A stretch of DNA of 64,000 nt from Gordonia soli NBRC 108243 (GCF_000334455.1 NZ_BANX01000005.1:186001-250000), one strand, 5' to 3'. Positions 41,254-50,308 are shown, numbered from the stretch's first letter. Numbers and translations: made by a program. Notes: a model not told the origin generated them from the letters alone.

Positions 41254-42312
41254 ATGACCGGCTTCTATCTGACCGGGAGCATCAACGTCCCGACCGTCGA
41301 CGACGCCTTCACCCTCGTCGGTGAACGCTTGCAGCCCGGTGTGACCCGGGTGCCGGACGGCGAGACCGGGGATCGCGCCAATTGGGTTCTGACGCAGGCA
41401 GATCACTTCCTGGCCAACGACACCCTCGACGTGGTCGACGGCAAGGCTCGCGTAAAGCCCGGCACCGCCGTCGGATTCGACGAGATCGACTACCACTCGG
41501 TCGCCGTCGAGTCGTACGTGTCGTTCCGTGCAGCGCGCGACGACGGTCGGTTGGCGCCCGACACCCGTTTCCTGGTCTCCATCCCCACCCCGTTCAACGC
41601 GGTGAACTCCTTCGTCGAACTCGACTCGCAGGTCGAGGTGGCCCTCGCCTACGAGGAGGCGCTGCGGCCGAGCGTCGAGCGGCTGCAGGAACAGATCCCG
41701 CCGACGGATCTCGCCGTGCAGTGGGATCTGCCCACCGAGCTGGCGACTGTGGAGGGATGGTTCCCCAATCCCTACAGCGGTGTCGAGGCGATCCTCACCG
41801 CGACAGCCCGACTCGGCGACTGGGTCCACGACGACGCCGAACTGACCTTCCATCTCTGCTACGGCGACTCCAAGTTCGGGGCCTCGCCGTTCATGGGTGA
41901 TCCGCCCGACGCCGCGGCCGCTGCCCGCGGTGGGCGCCACATCCTGCCGCGCGATGCGTCGGCAATCGTCACCGTCGCCAACGGATTGTCGCGACACGTC
42001 GGCCGCCGGATCGACGCGTTCCAGGCCGCCACCGTGGCGGCCTGGAATCGACGCGCACACTGGCAGCCGCTGGCCGGTCTCGCGATCGAGGCCGACACCG
42101 AGTTCTTCCTCGGACTGGTCCACGCCGACGACGGCGCGGCCGGCGCTCGCCACCGGATCGCGCTCGCGACGCAATTCCTCCCGGAGTTCGGACTGTCGAC
42201 GGAATGCGGCCTGGGCAGGCACTCCGATGACCAGCTGGCCGACGTTCTCACCGCGTGGTCCGAGCTCACGGCCGCGGATCTCTTCGCCGCGTCCTCGGCG
42301 CGGGTCGGCTGA
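41254..42312 (+). CDS. Methionine synthase/UROD-like TIM-barrel protein
   Basis: A 352-residue protein of the UROD/MetE-like fold. TGSINVPTVDDAFTLV and RVPDGETGDRANWV near the start and AVQWDLPTELATVEG in the middle correspond to the folate/homocysteine barrel strands; the terminal TECGLGRHSDDQL contains a Cys at the place of the MetE zinc ligand. HLCYGDSKFGASP supplies another His/Cys pair. It is far shorter than full MetE (one barrel only). A methyl transfer to a thiol is a plausible activity. It is 35 bp after the SfnB-like gene and probably in the same operon. Confidence 0.72.
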   Translation: MTGFYLTGSINVPTVDDAFTLVGERLQPGVTRVPDGETGDRANWVLTQADHFLANDTLDVVDGKARVKPGTAVGFDEIDYHSVAVESYVSFRAARDDGRLAPDTRFLVSIPTPFNAVNSFVELDSQVEVALAYEEALRPSVERLQEQIPPTDLAVQWDLPTELATVEGWFPNPYSGVEAILTATARLGDWVHDDAELTFHLCYGDSKFGASPFMGDPPDAAAAARGGRHILPRDASAIVTVANGLSRHVGRRIDAFQAATVAAWNRRAHWQPLAGLAIEADTEFFLGLVHADDGAAGARHRIALATQFLPEFGLSTECGLGRHSDDQLADVLTAWSELTAADLFAASSARVG

Positions 42313-42408
42313 CCGGACCGGCGGACTCGCACATCCCGTCCGGTCACGTAGCCGATCGGTGCTAGTTTCAACAGACGTCGTCGTCCATCCCACGCTGGGA
42401 GGGGAGAT

Positions 42409-42945
42409 ATGGCATCGCGCAGGCTAGCATCCATCGCGGGTGCGATCGGGATCGTCGCCGCAACGGCATTCGGCACCGCAGCACCGGCATCGGCACAGGT
42501 CACCATCGATCGCGGTCAGGTCGGTCGCGTGGTGCTGGGCACCCAAGCCGATTGTCGGGTGGCACCTAACGGGCTCACCGCCCGCGGTGGTCCTTTCGTC
42601 GTCAGCGCGCCCCCGCGTACCGCTGCGATGAACGTCCGCAGTCGGGTCGTCAAGATCGTCAACCGCAAGCCGGTCGCGATCCCCGGGAGCACCTGGTCGG
42701 CCTGGAAGCGTGTGACCCCTGCGTCACCCGCGACCTACAGCGGCGGCTACGTGTGGACGGGCAACGTCCGGGCGACGCTCGAGGTCGGTCACCTGGTCGA
42801 GTTCTGGGGTGTCCGAGGCGGACTCCGTGGCGCGGCGCTGGCTGCGTACGACCGCTACCTGACGACCACGAGCGGCGCACCCGATTTCGGCTCACTCGGC
42901 CCGTGGCTGCCCAGCCAGCGCTACTGCCAGATCCCGCGGCGGTGA
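42409..42945 (+). CDS. Secreted protein of unknown function
   Basis: A 178-residue protein with a clear Sec signal peptide: MASRR, a hydrophobic stretch and cleavage after PASAQ near residue 30. The mature part has two cysteines (ADCRVAP and RYCQIPRR) likely to form a disulfide, and an aromatic-rich centre. No domain recognised. The next gene starts 8 bp later in the same orientation and encodes a single-span membrane protein. Confidence 0.75.
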   Translation: MASRRLASIAGAIGIVAATAFGTAAPASAQVTIDRGQVGRVVLGTQADCRVAPNGLTARGGPFVVSAPPRTAAMNVRSRVVKIVNRKPVAIPGSTWSAWKRVTPASPATYSGGYVWTGNVRATLEVGHLVEFWGVRGGLRGAALAAYDRYLTTTSGAPDFGSLGPWLPSQRYCQIPRR

Positions 42946-42953
42946 TCGGGTAG

Positions 42954-43439
42954 ATGATCGCCGTCATCGTCATCGTGGTCACCATCGTCGTCGCCGTGTT
43001 CGTGCTCGGTGGCGCCGCCTGGTTCGCCTATGACTCGGACAAGCGCGTCAAGACGTTTGCGCGGTCGACCGAACTGGTCCCCGGCAAAGAGGGGCGTGCG
43101 CCCGCCGAGTGGACCACCGCGTCGTCTCGGGAGGCGTTGCTGCACCGGCGGATCCGATATGCGATCGCCGACGTCCACGGCAACCCCGCCATCGAGCACT
43201 TTCCAGACGTCCTGACCGCACGAGACGACCTCGACGACGCCGTGTTCGCCATCGACGACCGTCTGATCGCGGCGAGTGAGCTGCCGGACGAGGGCAAGAC
43301 GGCCGCATTGGACGGCATCGAGGCCGCCGTCGAGGTGCTGGAGGCGCTTCCGACCAAGTTGTGGGAAGCGCCGACCGAGCAGCAGCAGTCGGACCTCGGC
43401 GCGACGGCCGGCTCGCTGCGCAAAGCCGCCGCTGCCTGA
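42954..43439 (+). CDS. Single-span membrane protein
   Basis: A 161-residue protein with one N-terminal transmembrane helix (IAVIVIVVTIVVAVFVLGGAAWF shortened: residues about 2-25) and a long soluble helical tail with NPAIEHFPDVLTARDDLDDAVF and DGIEAAVEVLEALP. Probably type II anchored with the tail outside or inside unclear. No family recognised. It is tightly linked to the secreted protein gene upstream. Confidence 0.72.
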   Translation: MIAVIVIVVTIVVAVFVLGGAAWFAYDSDKRVKTFARSTELVPGKEGRAPAEWTTASSREALLHRRIRYAIADVHGNPAIEHFPDVLTARDDLDDAVFAIDDRLIAASELPDEGKTAALDGIEAAVEVLEALPTKLWEAPTEQQQSDLGATAGSLRKAAAA

Positions 43440-43503
43440 CCCGACCACGCCGGGGGCCGCTACCAGCGGCCGTGAGGAAACGCGCGACCGCCGCAGCCGC
43501 TGA

Positions 43504-44034
43504 TCAGGTCTGGTCGGCCAGGTCGATGAGTTTGCGCACGGTCAACAGATTGCGGCCGGTCCCGGTCACGCCGAGCCCCTTCGCGATGATGGGTGCCGAC
43601 AACTTCGACTCACCGACTCCGCGGTCGTAGCGGATGTGCAGATCCCGTCCGATGACCTTCAACTGCTCCCCGCCGAACGAGCGCGCCTCGAACTCCGCCG
43701 CCTTGGTCTCGTCGGGCGCGCCGGTCAGTGCATAGACGTAGGAGAACTTGGGCTCGGTGACCTCGAAGGGATGCGCGTCCAATGCATCCGCGTACTCGTC
43801 GCGGCTGCGGCTGATGACCTCGCGGAAGTAGCCGAAGCGGCTCTCGATGGCTTTCTCGAGTTCTCGATCGAAGACGTCCGGGGCCTCCGGGGGCGTGCAG
43901 AGCAGGTTGCCCGACGCGATGTAGGTGGACACGTCGGTCGCGCCGAGTTCTGTTGCGATCGAGCGGAGGTCGGCCATCGGCAGTTTGGCGCCACCGACGT
44001 TGACTGCTCGGATCAGGACTATGCGCGTCGACAT
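43504..44034 (-). CDS. DUF1697 protein
   Basis: A 176-residue protein of the DUF1697 family: VLIRAVNVGGAKLPMADLRSIATELGATDVSTYIASGN (borders VLIRAVNVGG and YIASGN) is the family signature, and SKLSAPIIAKGLGVTGTGRNLLTV is the C-terminal block. Structures of the family show a ferredoxin-like fold; its biological role is unknown. It is a common stand-alone actinobacterial gene. Confidence 0.87.
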   Translation of the reverse strand: MSTRIVLIRAVNVGGAKLPMADLRSIATELGATDVSTYIASGNLLCTPPEAPDVFDRELEKAIESRFGYFREVISRSRDEYADALDAHPFEVTEPKFSYVYALTGAPDETKAAEFEARSFGGEQLKVIGRDLHIRYDRGVGESKLSAPIIAKGLGVTGTGRNLLTVRKLIDLADQT

Positions 44035-44154
44035 CGGGTCATTGTCGCACCGTGTCGATCATCCAGAACCCGACTCCGCCGACACTCGTGTGAATGCGAC
44101 GGCCGAGACCGGGTCGGGAACGTCCAGATCAGGAGGAGCGAGCCGCAGGAACGC

Positions 44155-44325
44155 TCAGATGACGGTCGGTCGCGGTGCCGGATCGGGCTCCGGTGGACGT
44201 GGTGGTTCCGGAGTGGGCTCCGGGGTGGGGACCGGGATCGGCGGCTCCGGTGGAGGCTCGGGGATGGGCTCCGGCGCCGGGGTCGGCTCCGGAGGTGGAG
44301 GCGGGGGAGGAACGGGTTGGCCCAT
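44155..44325 (-). CDS. Tiny proline/glutamate-rich protein
   Basis: A 56-residue peptide beginning MGQPVPPPPPPPEP and continuing in PEP-type repeats (PTPAPEP, IPEPPPEP, PTPEPTPEP) to an RPTVI end. It has no signal peptide or membrane helix. I call it a real gene because a near-ideal GAAAGGAG ribosome-binding site lies 8 bp before the ATG, which is stronger than at most genes here. More than half the residues are Pro, so it should form an extended polyproline helix. Function unknown. Confidence 0.6.
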   Translation of the reverse strand: MGQPVPPPPPPPEPTPAPEPIPEPPPEPPIPVPTPEPTPEPPRPPEPDPAPRPTVI

Positions 44326-44377
44326 CGCACAACTCCTTTCGCGCCGAGTCATCGCGAGCGGTGCTCGACTCATCGCG

Positions 44378-44403
44378 TCCGGGCCACGAATGCGCGGCCC
44401 GGA
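44378..44403. terminator. GC-rich hairpin in the gap downstream of the aminotransferase gene
   Basis: TCCGGGCC pairs perfectly with GGCCCGGA across a 10-nt loop, with no U-tract. It lies about 130 bp past the aminotransferase stop codon and 53 bp upstream of the proline-rich gene. The remaining 208-bp gap shows a direct repeat of GAGTCATCGCG-like sequence at about 44347 and 44368 but nothing else I can name. Confidence 0.45.
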
Positions 44404-44533
44404 TCCCAGCTGTACTGCCGACGGCCGACGGACTCGGGCCGTACCACCGACACTACGCCTGAAACCCGATGCCCGACGTTTGGTCGGAACCACGCGTCGA
44501 CCCGTGCGCCCGTGGCGCGTGCCAGTCGGATGG

Positions 44534-45745
44534 TCACTGGCGATAGTTCGCCAGGAACTTTCCGATCCGACCGATGATCGCTTCGAGATCGTCGGCGTGC
44601 GGCAGCGTGACGATCCGGAAGTGGTCGGGTCGTGGCCAGTTGAACCCGGTTCCCTGCACGATGTGCAGCTTCTCCTGCAGCAGCAGGTCGAGGACGAACT
44701 TCTCGTCGTCGTGAATACGGTAGTGCTCCAGGTCGATACGAGGGAACACGTAGAGCGCTCCCTTCGGTTTCACGCAGGTGATACCCGGGATCGCGTTGAG
44801 TGACTCCCACGCACGGGTGCTCTGCTCGTAGAGCCGACCACCAGGTGCGGTCAGCTCGAAGATGCTCTGACGCCCGCCGATGGCGACCGGGATGGCCTGT
44901 TGAGCCGGGACATTCGCGCACAGCCGGAGTCCGGCCAGCATGGTCAGGCCCTCGATGTAGCTCGCGGCGCCCGAGGTCGGCCCCGACAAGACCATCCAAC
45001 CGGCCCGTAGTCCGGCGCTGCGGTAGACCTTGGACAGCCCGGAGAAGGTCACGCACAACACGTCCGGCGCGAGGGCAGCGGTGCTGGTGTGGGTCGCGCC
45101 GTCGTAGAGGATCTTGTCGTAGATCTCGTCGGAGAACACCACGAGCTCGTGTCGCCGGGCGATCTCGAGGATCTGTTCGAGCACCTCGGTGGGGTAGACG
45201 GCCCCGGTCGGATTGTTGGGGTTGATCAGCACGATGGCCCGGGTGCGATCGGTGATCTTGGCGGTGATGTCGTCGAGGTCGGGGTACCAATCCGACTGCT
45301 CATCGCACAGGTAGTGCACCGCCCGACCGCCGTTCAGCGCGGTGGCGGCCGTCCAGAGGGGGAAGTCGGGGGCGGGTACGAGTACCTCGTCACCGTTCTC
45401 GAGCAGTGCGGTCATCGCCATCATGACCAGCTCCGACACCCCGTTGCCGAGGAAGACGTTCTCGACGTCGACGTCGGAGACCCCGCGCGTCTCGTAGTAC
45501 TGCACGACGGCCCGACGGGAGTGGAGCAACCCCTTGGACGTCGAGTAGCCGGTGGAGGCCGGCAGCGAGCGCACCATGTCGGAGAGGATCTCCTGTGGGG
45601 CCTCGAGTCCGAACTCCAGCGGGTTGCCGGTGTTGAGCTTGACGACGTGATGCCCCTCGGCCTCGAGTCGGGCAGCCTGCTCGGCCACCGGGCCACGGAT
45701 CTCATACGAGACTCCAGAGAGCTTGCTCGACTGTGTGACCTGCAT
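44534..45745 (-). CDS. AlaT-like class I aminotransferase
   Basis: A 403-residue PLP enzyme of fold type I. The substrate/cofactor loop is INPNNPTGAVYP (about residue 180), the PLP Lys is in SGLSKVYRSAGLRAGWM (about 246) and the Arg for the carboxylate is in HFRIVTLPHADDLE near the end. It resembles AlaT, the alanine/valine-pyruvate aminotransferase. The ATG at 45745 has GGAAGGA 6-7 bp upstream; the frame continues beyond it through the operators. The divergent HxlR gene and two adjacent palindromes suggest control by HxlR. Confidence 0.88.
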   Translation of the reverse strand: MQVTQSSKLSGVSYEIRGPVAEQAARLEAEGHHVVKLNTGNPLEFGLEAPQEILSDMVRSLPASTGYSTSKGLLHSRRAVVQYYETRGVSDVDVENVFLGNGVSELVMMAMTALLENGDEVLVPAPDFPLWTAATALNGGRAVHYLCDEQSDWYPDLDDITAKITDRTRAIVLINPNNPTGAVYPTEVLEQILEIARRHELVVFSDEIYDKILYDGATHTSTAALAPDVLCVTFSGLSKVYRSAGLRAGWMVLSGPTSGAASYIEGLTMLAGLRLCANVPAQQAIPVAIGGRQSIFELTAPGGRLYEQSTRAWESLNAIPGITCVKPKGALYVFPRIDLEHYRIHDDEKFVLDLLLQEKLHIVQGTGFNWPRPDHFRIVTLPHADDLEAIIGRIGKFLANYRQ

Positions 45746-45782
45746 TGTCGTTCCTTCCGAGGGTGTCGCTGACGCAAGAGTA

Positions 45783-45819
45783 CTTGGAGTCTCCAAGCAT
45801 ATACTTGGAATTTCCAAGT
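45783..45819. promoter_or_regulatory. Tandem HxlR operators between aminotransferase and HxlR genes
   Basis: CTTGGA-GTC-TCCAAG (45783-45797) and ACTTGGA-ATT-TCCAAGT (45803-45819) share the same half-sites, with centres 21 bp apart, or two helical turns. They lie in the 94-bp divergent gap. Confidence 0.85.
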
Positions 45820-45839
45820 GTCCGTCTACGATGGTGAGC

Positions 45840-46430
45840 ATGCCACGTCGGAGCTATCAGCACTACTGCGCCATCGGTCGGGCGCTCGATGTCGTCGGCG
45901 ACCGGTGGAGCCTGCTGATCGTCCGGGAGCTGTGCGGAGGCGCGCGCCGCTACAGCGACCTCTTCGCAGATCTGCCCGGGATCAGCACCGACGTGCTGGC
46001 CACGCGCTTGCGTGAACTCGAGGGCGACGGACTCGTGGTGCGGCGGAAGATCGGCCCGCGGGCGGGGGCGTCGGTCTACGAGCTGACGCACGAGGGTCGC
46101 TCACTGCGTCCGGTACTCGCGTCGCTCGGGGATTGGGGAGCGCACCGACTCGGTGAGCGGGGTGATCAGGATGCGGTTCGCGCGCACTGGCTGGCGTTTC
46201 CGCTCGGTGGTCGAATCGCGGAGCAGATCGGTGCCGGGACGGTCAACGTGCGCATCGGCGCCGAGCAGCCGTTCCATGTGGTGGTCGGCGACGGTGCTGT
46301 GGAACACCGTGACGGTGAGATCGACACCGCCGATGTGGATCTCGAGCTCGACCTCGACGCCGCCATCGCCGTCGTCCGCGGTGAGCGATCCATCGACTCC
46401 GCTCGAAGCGGTGGTACGGAACGACTGTGA
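45840..46430 (+). CDS. HxlR family transcriptional regulator
   Basis: A 196-residue regulator. The N-terminal winged helix has MPRRSYQHYCAIGRALDVVGDRWSLLIVRELCGG (borders MPRRSYQHYC and RWSLLIVREL), with Cys10 in the place of the redox-sensing Cys of many HxlR proteins, and RELEGDGLVVRRKIGPRAG as the wing. The C-terminal 95 residues form a second domain, SCP2-like or ligand-binding. The start ATG at 45840 was chosen; an ATG at 45831 (MVS) is possible. Twin palindromes directly upstream fit autoregulation and control of the divergent aminotransferase gene. Confidence 0.88.
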   Translation: MPRRSYQHYCAIGRALDVVGDRWSLLIVRELCGGARRYSDLFADLPGISTDVLATRLRELEGDGLVVRRKIGPRAGASVYELTHEGRSLRPVLASLGDWGAHRLGERGDQDAVRAHWLAFPLGGRIAEQIGAGTVNVRIGAEQPFHVVVGDGAVEHRDGEIDTADVDLELDLDAAIAVVRGERSIDSARSGGTERL

Positions 46431-46443
46431 GAGCGGTCTCGCG

Positions 46444-47013
46444 CTACGAATCCGGCCGGGCGAGCGCCCGCATCTGCTGCACCACCTGATCTCGACGGGC
46501 AGCGGGATCGGAGGTCCCGAGCACCGACTCGGCGATACCGCCGAGTGTCCACGCGCCGACGACCACCGTGATGGCGGTCAGCAGGAGATGCTGTGCCGCT
46601 TCGTGATCCAAGCCGGACACCGCGCTCTCGAGCCGGGTGACCTGCGCTGCGCACATCGACTGCCGACGATCGAGCGCGACGGCATGCCCGACCTCGAGGC
46701 TCTCCCAGGCCAGTAGTCGGGGGAGTGTCGGCTGCCGACGGCATCGGTCGAACAGGTCGCCGGTGAACCGTCCGGCCGCGTCGGGATCGGCGAGGCTGCC
46801 CTCGAGTCCGTCGAGCAGCGTCCCCAGTTCGCGCGAGAGCACCGCATCGAAGAACCCCTGCTTGTCGCCGAAGTACTTGTAGACGCGCTCCTTGTTCACG
46901 CCCGCATCGCGGCCGATGGCGTCCATCCGGGTCCCGGCGAACCCGTGCTCCGCGAACTGCCGGGCGCCGGCATCCAGCAGTCGCTGTCGCGTGCCCTCGG
47001 TGTCCCAGGCCAT
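46444..47013 (-). CDS. TetR family transcriptional regulator
   Basis: A 189-residue TetR regulator. The helix-turn-helix is LLDAGARQFAEHGFAGTRMDAIGRDAGVNKERVYKYFGDK (borders LLDAGARQF and VYKYFGDK) at about residues 12-51. The C-terminal domain is helical with a TAITVVVGAWTLGGIAESV segment. It is divergent from the saccharopine dehydrogenase-like gene. Two related 16-bp sites lie in the 91-bp gap. Confidence 0.88.
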   Translation of the reverse strand: MAWDTEGTRQRLLDAGARQFAEHGFAGTRMDAIGRDAGVNKERVYKYFGDKQGFFDAVLSRELGTLLDGLEGSLADPDAAGRFTGDLFDRCRRQPTLPRLLAWESLEVGHAVALDRRQSMCAAQVTRLESAVSGLDHEAAQHLLLTAITVVVGAWTLGGIAESVLGTSDPAARRDQVVQQMRALARPDS

Positions 47014-47033
47014 CCTGCGATCGTAGTCGATCT

Positions 47034-47096
47034 CCAAACAAATGGTTGCAATTGCCCGCGGACGCTGCGTAGCCTCAATTCCAACCGAACGTTTGG
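47034..47096. promoter_or_regulatory. Two TetR-type sites in opposite orientation
   Basis: The site at 47081-47096 reads CCAACC-n4-GTTTGG. The site at 47034-47049 reads, on the other strand, GCAACC-n4-GTTTGG. They thus are the same imperfect palindrome in inverted orientation, one nearer each divergent start. They are the probable binding sites of the TetR protein. Confidence 0.65.
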
Positions 47097-47104
47097 AGTT
47101 TCTG

Positions 47105-48070
47105 ATGAAGAGTCTGGTGCTGGGCGCGCGAGGAGCCGTCGGGCGAGTGGTCGTCGACCGGCTGCGCAGCGACGGGGTCGAGGTGGTGCCCGCGGGTCGC
47201 ACCCCTCCCTCGGGCGGTGTGCGGGTGGATCTCGGCGCATCCGACGGCCTGTCCGCTCTGGCACGGGCAGCGCGCGGGGTCGATGTGGTCGTCAACGCGT
47301 CGGGTGTCGAGGACCCACGGATCGGCATGCACGTCGGATCGACGCCGCTCGTGGAGATCTCGGCCACCGCGGCGTACCTCGACGCGCTCGCCACCGACGC
47401 CGCGGCCGACGCGACCGTCGTGCTGGGAGCCGGGCTCGCGCCCGGCCTGAGCACGGCGATGATCGATGCACTCGCCGTCGAACCAGGTGACGAGGTCGAC
47501 ATGCTGATCTCACTCGGGTCAGGTGAAGCACACGGAGCCGCGGCCGTGGAGTGGACCGCGCGGCTGATCGGTGCGGATCTCCACGACCCGCCCGAGAGAC
47601 GTCCGGTCCGCAATTTGATCGACGTGCACCGCGGTGAGGATCCCGGCGGACGGCGACGTCGGTACCTGCGCGCCGACTTCCCCGACCACCTGTTGCTGGG
47701 CAGGTCGCGAGACGTCACGGTCCGTAGCCATCTCGCGTTGAGCTCCCCGCTCGCGACGGCGTCGCTGGGGCTGGTCGCCCGCGTGCCCCGGCTCGCCCCG
47801 CTCGTCGCCCGATCACCACACATCGGAGGTGCCGACTGGCATCTGGTCGCCGACGCTCGGCGCAGCGGCGAGCGGGTCGTCGCGACGGGGGTGGGTCAGT
47901 CGATCGCCACGGGTGTGCTCACGGCGTTGGCCGCCCAGCGGATCGCCGATCGCCCCGGTGCAGGACTGGTCACCATGGCCGACGTCCTCACGCTCGCCGA
48001 GATCGCAGGGCAGGCCGCCGACGCCGTGGCACTCGAGCCGGCGGTGAACCGGTCGCGCCCGATGCGCTGA
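47105..48070 (+). CDS. Saccharopine dehydrogenase-like NAD(P)-binding protein
   Basis: A 321-residue protein of the saccharopine dehydrogenase NADP-binding group: LVLGARGAVGRVVVDRL is the Rossmann glycine loop at the N-terminus and VDVVVNASGVED follows at about 59. It is a short form, lacking the second half of true saccharopine reductases, like many trans-acting reductases in actinobacteria. It is divergent from the TetR gene, with operator-like sites before its start; TTTGGAG lies 7 bp before the ATG as the ribosome-binding site and overlaps one site. Substrate unknown. Confidence 0.82.
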   Translation: MKSLVLGARGAVGRVVVDRLRSDGVEVVPAGRTPPSGGVRVDLGASDGLSALARAARGVDVVVNASGVEDPRIGMHVGSTPLVEISATAAYLDALATDAAADATVVLGAGLAPGLSTAMIDALAVEPGDEVDMLISLGSGEAHGAAAVEWTARLIGADLHDPPERRPVRNLIDVHRGEDPGGRRRRYLRADFPDHLLLGRSRDVTVRSHLALSSPLATASLGLVARVPRLAPLVARSPHIGGADWHLVADARRSGERVVATGVGQSIATGVLTALAAQRIADRPGAGLVTMADVLTLAEIAGQAADAVALEPAVNRSRPMR

Positions 48071-48076
48071 CCGCGC

Positions 48077-48844
48077 TCAGCGGTGCGCGACGACGAAGGT
48101 GCGCTGGAACGGCAACACGGTGCCGAACTCGCGCCGCGGATAGGCCTGCTGCAACTCCGCGGACACCTCGAAGGCGTATTCCTCGCGGAGGTCGTCGTCG
48201 AGAGCCTGCAGGAAGGGGCGTGCACCCGTCCCCGACAGCCACTCGAACACGGGGTTGTTGTCGCCCTGCAGCACATGGAGATACGTCGTCGACCACGCGT
48301 CGACCGACCATCCGCGGGTCGCGAAGAACTCCAGATAGTCGGCCGGCCCGCTCCGCGGCAGGCGACGGACGCCCGACAGGAACTGCTCGAACCGTGGACG
48401 TGCTGCGACGTCCGAGAGGATGCGATGAGTCGGGGACTCGGCGTTGTCGGGGACCTGGATCGCGAACGCGCCGGCGTCGGCGATGCTCGTCGCGAGTCGT
48501 TCGATGACGGTGAACTGATCGTCCACCCACTGGAACATCGCATTCGAGACCAGCAGGTCGATCGGACCGTCGGGGTGCCAGGTCGCGGCGTCGCCCGCGA
48601 CATACGACGCCCGCGGGTCCTGGTTGTCTGCCTGAGCACGCGCGATCATGTCGGGCGAGGAGTCGACACCGAGGATCTCGGCATCCGACCACCGTGCGCG
48701 CAGGTGCTGCGTCAGATGTCCAGGACCGCAACCGAGATCGACGATCGTCGACGGATGGGTGGGCACCCGCGCGATCAGATCGAGGAACGGACGCGAGCGG
48801 TCGTCGGAGAACTGCAGATACCGGCTCGGGTCCCACGAGGTCAT
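48077..48844 (-). CDS. tam: Trans-aconitate 2-methyltransferase
   Basis: A 255-residue SAM-dependent methyltransferase. The N-terminus SWDPSRYLQFSDDRSRPFLDLIARV is characteristic of Tam, and IVDLGCGPGHLTQHL (about 33-48) is the SAM-binding loop, then VDSSPDMIARAQ. SNAMFQWVDD closes the SAM site. The enzyme methylates trans-aconitate, a citrate-cycle inhibitor formed spontaneously. The ATG lies at 48844. The convergent end is 7 bp from the saccharopine dehydrogenase-like gene. Confidence 0.87.
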   Translation of the reverse strand: MTSWDPSRYLQFSDDRSRPFLDLIARVPTHPSTIVDLGCGPGHLTQHLRARWSDAEILGVDSSPDMIARAQADNQDPRASYVAGDAATWHPDGPIDLLVSNAMFQWVDDQFTVIERLATSIADAGAFAIQVPDNAESPTHRILSDVAARPRFEQFLSGVRRLPRSGPADYLEFFATRGWSVDAWSTTYLHVLQGDNNPVFEWLSGTGARPFLQALDDDLREEYAFEVSAELQQAYPRREFGTVLPFQRTFVVAHR

Positions 48845-48891
48845 GACCTCAGCCTACGACCGTGTCCGGCCGCTGCAGTAGCCTTCGATCC

Positions 48892-49383
48892 GTGACGGAT
48901 GTGGCGAACGAAGCGGCGGCCGACCCCGCCGACGATCTCGTGGAGATATCCACCGACGGCGCGTGCCTGGGTAATCCTGGGCCGGGCGGTTGGGGTGCCG
49001 TGCTGCGCTATCGCGGCAAGGAGAAGGAGATCTCCGGCTCGGATCCGCAGACCACAAACAACAAGATGGAGCTCACCGCCGCCATCGAGGCGCTCGCGGC
49101 ACTGAACCGGCCGTCGACCGTGATCCTCTACACCGACTCGAGCTACGTGCGGAACGGGATCATGAAGTGGGTCGCGGGATGGCAGTCGAACGGCTGGCAG
49201 ACCCGCGACAAGAAGCCCGTCAAGAACGTCGACCTGTGGCAGCGCCTCCTCGAGGAGGAGAAGCGCCACACCGTCGAGTGGCGGTGGGTCAAGGGGCACG
49301 CGGGGGACCACTACAACGAGATCGCCGACACCCTGGCGACGTCTGCCGCGCGCGAGGTCGCGTCGGGATCGGTGAGCCGATGA
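48892..49383 (+). CDS. rnhA: Ribonuclease HI
   Basis: A 163-residue RNase H type 1. The four catalytic acidic residues are visible: Asp in [16 protein letters not shown], Glu in [13 protein letters not shown], Asp in [12 protein letters not shown], and the last Asp in NEIADTLA. It cuts RNA in RNA-DNA hybrids. [21 protein letters not shown] is the basic handle region. The GTG start at 48892 was chosen; an upstream ATG at 48862 adds 10 residues without homology. Its stop overlaps the next start (ATGA). Confidence 0.93.
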   Translation: MTDVANEAAADPADDLVEISTDGACLGNPGPGGWGAVLRYRGKEKEISGSDPQTTNNKMELTAAIEALAALNRPSTVILYTDSSYVRNGIMKWVAGWQSNGWQTRDKKPVKNVDLWQRLLEEEKRHTVEWRWVKGHAGDHYNEIADTLATSAAREVASGSVSR

Positions 49384-50306
49384 CCACCCCTTCCACGCCT
49401 GAGCTGACCGTCGCAGTCGAGCCCGAGCACGAACCGCATCTCGTCGAGGCGGTCCGCGCGGCCGGCGGCGCGATCACCGGCCTGGCCGATGCCCGGGCCC
49501 TCGTCTGGGTCGGCGGCGGCACCGACTTCCCGGCCCTCCCCGACACTGTCGAATGGGTGGCTCTCAAAACCGCAGGCATCGAGGAGTTCGTGACTGCCGG
49601 CGTCATCGACGACAAGCGGCTGTGGACCAACGCGTCGGGCTTCTACGCCGACAACGTCGCCGAGCACGCGCTCGCGCTGTTGCTCGCCGGGTTGCGGCAG
49701 ATCAACACCTCGGTGCTGCGTCATTGGGACAAAGAACGGATCGATGCGTCGGTGCGGTCGCTGCACGGATCGACAGTCACCATCATCGGTGCGGGTGGCA
49801 TCGCCACCTCGTTGATCCCGCGGCTGGATGCCGCAGGTGCGAAGGTGATCGCGGTGAACCGCTCCGGCCGCGAGGTCCCCGGTGCGGCTCTGACCCTGCC
49901 GTCGGCACGCATGGCAGAGGTGTGGACGGCCACCGATCATGTGGTGCTCGCCGCACCCTCGACGCCGGAGACCCGCCACCTGATCAATGGCGACACCCTC
50001 GCCGCGCTGCCCGAACACGCCTGGATCGTCAACGTCGCGCGGGGGCCGCTGATTGATCAGGCGGCGTTGATCACCGCGCTTCGGGAGGGTCAGATCGCCG
50101 GTGCCGCACTCGATGTCACCGACCCGGAACCACCGGACCCAGACGACGAGATCTGGTCGCTGCCGAACGTCATCATCACCCCGCACGTCGCCAACCCGGC
50201 GTCGGGACTGACACGCACCATGGCGCCGTGGCTGGCCGAGAACGTGCGTCGGTTCCGTGCCGGTGAGCAGATGTTGTCGGTCGTGGCAGCCGGCCGCGAC
50301 TACTGA
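49380..50306 (+). CDS. D-2-hydroxyacid dehydrogenase
   Basis: A 308-residue D-isomer-specific 2-hydroxyacid dehydrogenase. The NAD loop is [21 protein letters not shown] (about 132-152). The catalytic Arg is in [15 protein letters not shown], the Glu is in [12 protein letters not shown], and the His is in ITPHVANPA. The second Gly in the NAD loop is present as GAGGI. It overlaps rnhA by 4 bp and is followed 2 bp later by gntK, so all three are co-translated. Together with the gluconate kinase it suggests sugar-acid metabolism. Confidence 0.88.
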   Translation: MTTPSTPELTVAVEPEHEPHLVEAVRAAGGAITGLADARALVWVGGGTDFPALPDTVEWVALKTAGIEEFVTAGVIDDKRLWTNASGFYADNVAEHALALLLAGLRQINTSVLRHWDKERIDASVRSLHGSTVTIIGAGGIATSLIPRLDAAGAKVIAVNRSGREVPGAALTLPSARMAEVWTATDHVVLAAPSTPETRHLINGDTLAALPEHAWIVNVARGPLIDQAALITALREGQIAGAALDVTDPEPPDPDDEIWSLPNVIITPHVANPASGLTRTMAPWLAENVRRFRAGEQMLSVVAAGRDY

Positions 50307-50308
50307 GC

